64,000 nucleotides of DNA from CAVZTX01 sp963778375 (GTDB taxonomy: Bacteria; Chloroflexota; Ktedonobacteria; Ktedonobacterales; Ktedonobacteraceae): positions 1 to 64,000 of the forward strand of contig CAVZTX010000017.1 of assembly GCA_963778375.1 (NCBI GenBank), read 5' to 3'. The first letter of the stretch is position 1. Each line of letters begins with the position of its first letter. Both the position numbers and the translations under genes were made by a program. This document shows, in pieces, positions 59,035-64,000 of the stretch. The notes under the pieces are model-generated. The model was not told where the DNA came from, made no database searches, and saw only the letters and a program-made list of their open reading frames with translations.

Positions 59035-60492
59035 ATGAACACCGAAGCTCTGCAACAGTCCATACAGCGCGTCATTGCCTCCGGCCCCTTCGCTGAGACC
59101 TGGGAGTCGCTCAAGGGCTATACGGTTCCCGCATGGTATGAAGATGGGAAGTTTGGCATTTTTATCCATTGGGGCCTCTACTCGGTGCCTGCGTTCGACA
59201 ACGAGTGGTATCCACGCAACATGTACCTCAAGGACTCGGCTGCGTACAAATACCATCTGGATACGTATGGTCCCCAGACGATTTCTGGCTATAAAGAGTT
59301 TCTACCCCTGTTCAAGGCGGAACACTTTGATCCCGATGCCTGGGCGACCCTGTTTCAGCAGGCAGGAGCGAAATATGTCGTGCCCGTCGCCGAACATCAC
59401 GATGGCTTTGCCATGTACGATTGTTCCTTCACGCGCTGGAACGCGGTCAAGATGGGGCCGCAGCGCGATGTGCTTGGCGAACTGGCTGCGGCGACCAGGC
59501 GCCAGGGTTTGACCTTCGGGCTTTCATATCATCGGGCTGAACACTGGTGGTTTCTCAATAGTGGCAAGGACATTCCCTCTGATGTGCAAGACCCGCGCTA
59601 CGCGGATTTCTATGGGCCGGCCCAGATCGACCCCGAAAACCATCCCCCGGATACCGCCTTTCTGGATGACTGGATGGCCCGTTTAGGCGAGCTGGTCGAG
59701 CAGTATCAGCCACATCTGGTCTACTTCGACTGGTGGATTGAGCAGCCCGGCTTTCAGCCCTATCTGTCGCGCTTCGCTGCGTACTACTATAACTGGGCAG
59801 CGGCGTGGAACCAGGGAGTGGTCATCAATTATAAACAGGGCGATTTCAAGGATCGGCACGCCTTTGCCGAAGGCTCAGCCGTGTATGATATTGAGCGCGG
59901 GCAACTGAGCGAGATTCTTCCACGCTTCTGGCAATCTGATACCAGCATTTTGCGTAATTCCTGGTGTCATGTGGCCTCCCCAGACTACAAAACCGTACGT
60001 GAGTTGATCAGAGATCTAGTGGACATTGTCAGCAAGAATGGTGCGCTCCTCTTGAATATTGGGCCGCGCGCCGATGGCACCATTCCTGAGCAGGACGCCG
60101 AGATGCTGCGCTCCGTTGGGCGCTGGCTGGCAGTAAATGGCGAGGCCATCTACGCGAGCAGGCCGTGGAAAGTGTTTGGCGAAGGCCCCACCCAGGTAGC
60201 GAGCGGCAGCTTAACCGACGCGAAGAAGCCGGATTTTACCAGCCAGGATATTCGCTTTACGACCAGAGGTGAGACGCTCTATGCCATCTTCCTGACCTGG
60301 CCGGAAAACGGCAGCGTGGTCATCACGTCGCTGGCTGAGAAGACGGGTCTGTACCCGACTTCGATCACACACGTGGAATTGTTGGGGTCAGATATGCCCC
60401 TCTCCTGGGTGCGTGATGTGACTGGTTTACGGGTGGAACTGCCTGTGGAAAAGCCCTGTGAGCATGCGGGCGTGCTCAAAATTACGGCGTAA
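59035..60492 (+). CDS. GH29 alpha-L-fucosidase
   Basis: This 485-residue protein removes alpha-L-fucose from oligosaccharide ends. It has WYEDGKFGIFIHWGLYSVPAFDNEWY near residues 35-60, AKYVVPVAEHHDGFAMYDC, FGLSYHRAEHWW, and the region of the nucleophile aspartate, LVYFDWWIEQP (near residue 235). Then come SWCHVASPDYKT and NGALLLNIGPRADGTIPE. The C-terminal beta domain is short. There is no signal peptide, so it acts in the cytoplasm after import. ATG 59035 is preceded by AAGGGGTGAG; the GTG at 59026 is possible. It is the fourth gene of the ABC operon, five bases after the permease, but its base composition is that of the surrounding chromosome. Confidence 0.92.
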   Translation: MNTEALQQSIQRVIASGPFAETWESLKGYTVPAWYEDGKFGIFIHWGLYSVPAFDNEWYPRNMYLKDSAAYKYHLDTYGPQTISGYKEFLPLFKAEHFDPDAWATLFQQAGAKYVVPVAEHHDGFAMYDCSFTRWNAVKMGPQRDVLGELAAATRRQGLTFGLSYHRAEHWWFLNSGKDIPSDVQDPRYADFYGPAQIDPENHPPDTAFLDDWMARLGELVEQYQPHLVYFDWWIEQPGFQPYLSRFAAYYYNWAAAWNQGVVINYKQGDFKDRHAFAEGSAVYDIERGQLSEILPRFWQSDTSILRNSWCHVASPDYKTVRELIRDLVDIVSKNGALLLNIGPRADGTIPEQDAEMLRSVGRWLAVNGEAIYASRPWKVFGEGPTQVASGSLTDAKKPDFTSQDIRFTTRGETLYAIFLTWPENGSVVITSLAEKTGLYPTSITHVELLGSDMPLSWVRDVTGLRVELPVEKPCEHAGVLKITA

Positions 60493-60589
60493 AACGGAAC
60501 GACTCGTGTCTCGCCTCCTCACAGGATTACTAAACGCGAGCGATCCACTTTGAGAGTCTTGACACAAAACCATGCGATAATCAGTTCAT

Positions 60590-60654
60590 CCAGGTTCATC
60601 GCCCTCCTCCGCTGAAGTTTGCCTCTTCTGAAGAGAGAAGATGGATGAACCTGG
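60590..60654. terminator. Inverted repeat between convergent genes
   Basis: CCAGGTTCATC (60590-60600) and GATGAACCTGG (60644-60654) are perfect complements, with 43 bases between that can form a second stem (GCCTCTTC/GAAGAGAG). It lies between the fucosidase and the second importer's binding-protein gene, where transcription from both sides must end. Confidence 0.55.
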
Positions 60655-60687
60655 CTCTGTTTTCTAAACAACCTGATGTCAAGTCAT

Positions 60688-61711
60688 TTAGCTAGGGGGA
60701 TTCGCACAGCTCGGGTTGAGCAATGCTTGTGTCGCCGGGTCGTTAAAGTTTGCCTTGGTCACGAGAGTGACACCCGTGTCCTCATTCGCAGCCTGCACCC
60801 CATTGCGGAGTTGAATTCACCATCGCTTTGAGGCTATCAAAACCCATCTTAAACGGATTCTGAACCACCAACGCGTCGACCGTCCCCTTCTGAAGGTCCG
60901 AGATCAAGGGGTCTGACGAGTCGAAAGAAATGAGGTGGACCTTCCCTCCCAGTGAGGCAGCGTCCAGGGCCTGCGCTGCGCCTTCACCACCCTGTTGGTT
61001 GGCAGCGTAGATGCCCTTGATATCAGGATGCGCGCTCAGGATATTTTGTGTTTGGCTCAATGCTTTGGCGGAATCGCTACCATTCGCTTGATCTGCGACG
61101 ATCTGAATGTTGGGAAACTTGGCTGCCAATTCTTGCTTGAAACCATTTACCCGTTGGTCGTTGGTCGCAGAACCAGGAACGAATTCCAGAACAGCGATCT
61201 TGCCGGTTCCATTCAACAACATCCCCATTTCATCAGCCGCTTTGGCTGCAGCGGCCGAATTATCGGTTGCAAAAAGAGGGACCGTTTGTGGAGTCGTTCC
61301 CGAATCAAAATTGAAGACGGGAATGTGTGAGTTCAGAGCCTGCTGTGTTATCGGGGCAAGCGCTTTGGCATCGGTTGCGGCGTAGAGGATGCCGTCAGGA
61401 GATTGGGTGATATAGTTCTGGAGGAGCGAAATCTGGTCCGAAATCTGAGTATCGGTTTGCACGCCATTCCAGACAACATTCACATTAGGCACCTTGGATG
61501 CGTAACACTTGATGCCGTTTTCCACGATGGTCCAATAGCTGCTGGCGACCGACTTGGGAACAGCAATGATTTTCAACGCCTTTGGCCCACTCGAAGTGCC
61601 TGAAGTGCTACCAGTAGTGGTTGAGGTGCTACCACAAGCCGCAAGAAGCAAAGCCAAGAAAACGACCATGATCGGGGCAAATGTGCGATAAGCCCCCTTT
61701 TGTTTGAACAT
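60688..61711 (-). pseudogene. Ribose-type ABC sugar-binding lipoprotein, frameshifted near its end
   Basis: ATG 61711 follows GGGTGAGGAC. The lipoprotein signal ends LLLAACGS. The binding domain is of the RbsB/LacI fold: ALKIIAVPKSVASSYWTIVENG, LLQNYITQSPDGILYAATD, IPVFNFDSGT, GIYAANQQGGEGAAQAL and VHLISFDSSDPLI. In the first frame it stops at 60782 after PQWGAGCE. Without one base near 60808 the frame continues NGVQAANEDTGVTLVTKANF and ends ALLNPSCANPPS at 60688, the normal family end. The gene length is thus 1024 bases, one more than a multiple of three. It is the last gene of the operon with the permease and ATPase upstream. Confidence 0.85.
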
Positions 61712-61908
61712 GTTGTCCTCACCCTTTCTGTAGATGTAACAACGATTGGTACGAACGGCCAGCGTGTACCAGGAACTGCTCACGACAAGGAATGAGAATA
61801 GGCGCTGATGCACCACCCCCTTTCAGAAAGAGCGCAACGTACTCCCAATGTGTTCGGATGTGCTCACCACACCCGATTCTCACGGCTACCTGATCAGTGC
61901 TGCTTGCG

Positions 61909-62976
61909 TTACGAAGAGAGCGATGCAATTCGCCGACGCCGGAATTGATCCCAAAGGACAGCAAGCCAGATTACGACGCCGATAATGACATTTTGCCAGA
62001 AGTCGTTGACGTCGAGCAGCACCGCGCCATCGCGGATCAGTCCGATCAGAAACACTCCGAGGAGGGTGCCGACAATGGTACCTTGCCCACCAAAGAGGCT
62101 GGCCCCGCCAACCACACACGCGGCGATGACGTCCAGTTCCAACCCGATGCCGAAGTTTGGTTCGGCTATACCCAGGCGCGACACTGCAATCATACCCGCC
62201 AGGCCGGTCAGTAGGCCCAGGATCACATAGACCGCCAGCAAATATTTTTTGACGGGAATACCCGAGAGGCGCGCTGCTTCCCGATTGGAGCCAATCGCAT
62301 AGGTATAGCGGCCCAGACGGGTGTGGCTCAAGAGAAAATAGGCGAGCACCGATAGAACCACCAGGATCATCAGAGCGACCGGGATACCCGCCAGTTTCCC
62401 TAAGCCGATCACCCCAAAGTTATCCGGCCCCAGGACGCTCGCTGGCCCGATCACCACGACGGCATTCGTGTACACGTCTGTGAGGCCGCGCACGACTGTC
62501 TGCATGCCAAGTGTGGCAATAAAAGGATTCAGGTTGGCAACGCTGATGAGCAAGCCGTTTCCCAGACCAACGACGCCGCCCGCGAGGATGGCAACGAGCA
62601 GCGCCTGTGGCCAGTTCCATCCATGCGCAATAAGTTCAACTCCCACCACTCCAGTCATCGCCGCGGTCGAGCCGACCGACAGATCTATGCCCGCGGTGAT
62701 GATCACAAAGGTCATGCCGAGCGCCATGACAGCCGTGACAGCATTTTGCTCGATGATATTGATTAAGTTATTCGTTGTCAGGAAGACCGGTGAGGCAAAT
62801 GCGAGAAAGATGAACACCACTATCAACGCGCCTGCCGCTGTCCCCTGTGCAATAAAGTTTCCCAGCCGCTCTTTCACCCTCGGCGGTATCGCCCGCCGCC
62901 CAGCCGGTTGTTCTCCGGGTGCAGGAGCCGCTTCGGAGCCGATAGCCTCGTTTGTCGACGGGATGGCATCTTTCAT
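61909..62976 (-). CDS. Ribose-type ABC sugar permease (RbsC family)
   Basis: This 355-residue protein has a hydrophilic 35-residue front, then about eight to ten membrane helices (first at LIVVFIFLAFASPVFL). The conserved blocks are NNLINIIEQNAVTAVMALGMTFVIITAGIDLSVGSTAAM and, at the end, the SRLGIAEPNFGIGLELDVIAACVVGGASLFGGQGT block. This is the BPD_transp_2 type. The ATG at 62976 lies four bases inside the ATPase gene with AAGGAG upstream. The sugar is not known; simple aldopentoses or hexoses are typical. Confidence 0.92.
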   Translation of the reverse strand: MKDAIPSTNEAIGSEAAPAPGEQPAGRRAIPPRVKERLGNFIAQGTAAGALIVVFIFLAFASPVFLTTNNLINIIEQNAVTAVMALGMTFVIITAGIDLSVGSTAAMTGVVGVELIAHGWNWPQALLVAILAGGVVGLGNGLLISVANLNPFIATLGMQTVVRGLTDVYTNAVVVIGPASVLGPDNFGVIGLGKLAGIPVALMILVVLSVLAYFLLSHTRLGRYTYAIGSNREAARLSGIPVKKYLLAVYVILGLLTGLAGMIAVSRLGIAEPNFGIGLELDVIAACVVGGASLFGGQGTIVGTLLGVFLIGLIRDGAVLLDVNDFWQNVIIGVVIWLAVLWDQFRRRRIASLSS

Positions 62977-64000
62977 AGCATAACTCCTTCAGTGGCTCCC
63001 GTAGCCAGGGTCATAATGCGCTCCTCTGTGAATTCACTACGCTGAAGTTCGCCGGTGATGCGTCCTTCATGCAAGACGACCAGGCGGTCGCACATATTGA
63101 TCAGTTCTGGCAAATACGAGGAAATGAGGACGATTGCACGCCCCTCACTGGCCAAGGTGCCGATTAATTCAAAGAGTTCTGACTTGGCATTCACATCGAT
63201 GCCCCGCGTAGGTTCATCGAAAAAGAGCACGCGCGCGCGGGTTTCCAGCCAGCGCGCGACGATGACTTTTTGCTGGTTGCCGCCAGATAAGACAGTCACT
63301 TTGCGATGAACCGATTGAGTGCGTATTTTGAGGCGGTCACTGGCGCGTAGAGCAATGCGCTCTTCCTTGCGAAGTTCAATCCATGACGCGACGGTAGGTA
63401 GATTGGCCAGGGTGATATTCTGCGCAATATCCAGGGTCATCGCCAGACCATCTCTTTTGCGGTCCTCGGTCAGGTAGCCAACGCCGGCGGCTATGGCACT
63501 GACAGGGGAAGTGATTGAGAGGCGCTTCCCTTCCAGCCAGATACTTCCCGCGTCGATGGGATCGGCCCCAAACACAGCGCGCGCAAGCTCCGTTCGCCCC
63601 GACCCGATCAGTCCGGCAAAACCAAGAATTTCTCCGGCACGGACTTCAAATGTACACTGGTGAAGAATCCCACGCCGGGTGATCCCCTCGGCGCGCAATA
63701 ATACCGGGCCAATTTTGGGTTCGGGTTTAGGATACAACTGTTGGATGTCGCGCCCCACCATCAGTCGTATGAGTTTCTGCTGATCAAGGTCACTGCGCGG
63801 TAGTGTGGCAACTACCTTCCCGTCTCGCATCACAGTGACGCGGTCAGCAATCTGGAAAATCTCATCCAGGCGGTGGGAGATGTAGAAAACGGCGATACCT
63901 TGAGCAGTCAACCCCCGAATGACGGAAAAGAGGCGGGCGATTTCCGAATCCGTCAGTGTCGCCGTAGGTTCATCCATGATGACTAATTTCGCCTCGATAT
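62973..64000 (-). CDS. Ribose-type sugar ABC ATPase (RbsA family), partial
   Basis: The frame is open to the right edge, with the first ATP-binding half mostly outside. Visible are the Walker B and following KLVIMDEPTATLTDSEIA and the H-loop FYISHRLDEIF. The second half is complete: LGFAGLIGSGRTELARAVFG (Walker A), signature LSGGNQQKVIVARWL, and Walker B RVLFFDEPTRGIDV. The stop is at 62973. RbsA-type ATPases contain two halves in one chain and drive the RbsC permease. The gene is the first of this minus-strand importer operon, as far as seen. Confidence 0.93.
   Translation of the reverse strand, partial: IEAKLVIMDEPTATLTDSEIARLFSVIRGLTAQGIAVFYISHRLDEIFQIADRVTVMRDGKVVATLPRSDLDQQKLIRLMVGRDIQQLYPKPEPKIGPVLLRAEGITRRGILHQCTFEVRAGEILGFAGLIGSGRTELARAVFGADPIDAGSIWLEGKRLSITSPVSAIAAGVGYLTEDRKRDGLAMTLDIAQNITLANLPTVASWIELRKEERIALRASDRLKIRTQSVHRKVTVLSGGNQQKVIVARWLETRARVLFFDEPTRGIDVNAKSELFELIGTLASEGRAIVLISSYLPELINMCDRLVVLHEGRITGELQRSEFTEERIMTLATGATEGVML

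Noticed and set aside
58247..59035. A 262-codon minus-strand frame opposite the second permease
   Set aside because: Same composition effect; the sequence is highly charged and without motifs, while the plus strand has membrane helices and the EAA loop.

Overview
The window looks like a chromosomal stretch of a Ktedonobacteria-type member of the Chloroflexota. This rests on the mix of families rather than on any marker gene: an extracytoplasmic-domain Ser/Thr kinase, an NB-ARC/TPR ATPase, a sugar ABC cassette lacking its own ATPase, SCP2/DinB and mycothiol-type DsbA proteins, mostly mid-GC DNA and a dispersed palindromic repeat. No rRNA, phage or intact insertion sequence is visible. The genus cannot be named from the sequence alone.

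Layout. 1-2130: partial regulatory NB-ARC/TPR ATPase. 2.7-7.6 kb: acyl-CoA ligase, a tandem pair of secreted-protease genes (one only a pro-region, one frameshifted), and a reductase divergent from a broken TetR gene with twin operators. 7.6-16.2 kb: a swinging-His dikinase of rifampin-phosphotransferase architecture, a frameshifted phosphoesterase, a frameshifted RIO kinase, a DinB/SCP2 protein, an AlkA-type glycosylase and two gene fragments meeting at a junction. 16.3-25.3 kb: receptor-like Ser/Thr kinase, DsbA-like protein, aminotransferase, a larE / His-rich membrane protein / cysteine desulfurase run, a broken mobA-like gene and a TPR protein. 25.6-33.3 kb: membrane sensor-like protein, broken metal permease, the dTMP cluster dcd-tmk-thyA-folA and an exonuclease/GIY-YIG/UVR fusion. 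33.5-36.9 kb: a small-enzyme operon. 37-50.2 kb: lon, zinc-ribbon membrane protein, a 13-residue tandem-repeat peptide, prfB with its programmed frameshift, a decayed VapBC pair, a frameshifted rph, ftsY and accDA. 50.3 kb: tRNA-Leu(CAA). 50.6-64 kb: glycan utilisation (GH31, enolase-superfamily enzyme, LacI regulator with operators, ABC sugar importer, GH29 fucosidase) and a second, ribose-type ABC importer running off the right edge.

How it fits together. The right-hand 13 kb reads as one fucosylated-glycan module: import of an oligosaccharide, removal of alpha-linked xylose/glucose and fucose in the cell, and oxidation or dehydration of a released sugar acid, under a LacI repressor whose 18-bp palindrome sits just downstream of a near-consensus promoter. 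The core genes (lon, prfB, ftsY, accDA, dcd, tmk, thyA, folA) are intact. In contrast nine accessory genes carry about eleven frame disruptions or truncations. This is either real decay of accessory genes or indel error in the assembly, and that must be settled before any of them is called dead. The least explained items are the 39-bp/13-residue repeat peptide upstream of prfB, the stand-alone protease pro-region, and a family of about 70-bp inverted repeats with an attached 47-bp tandem array.
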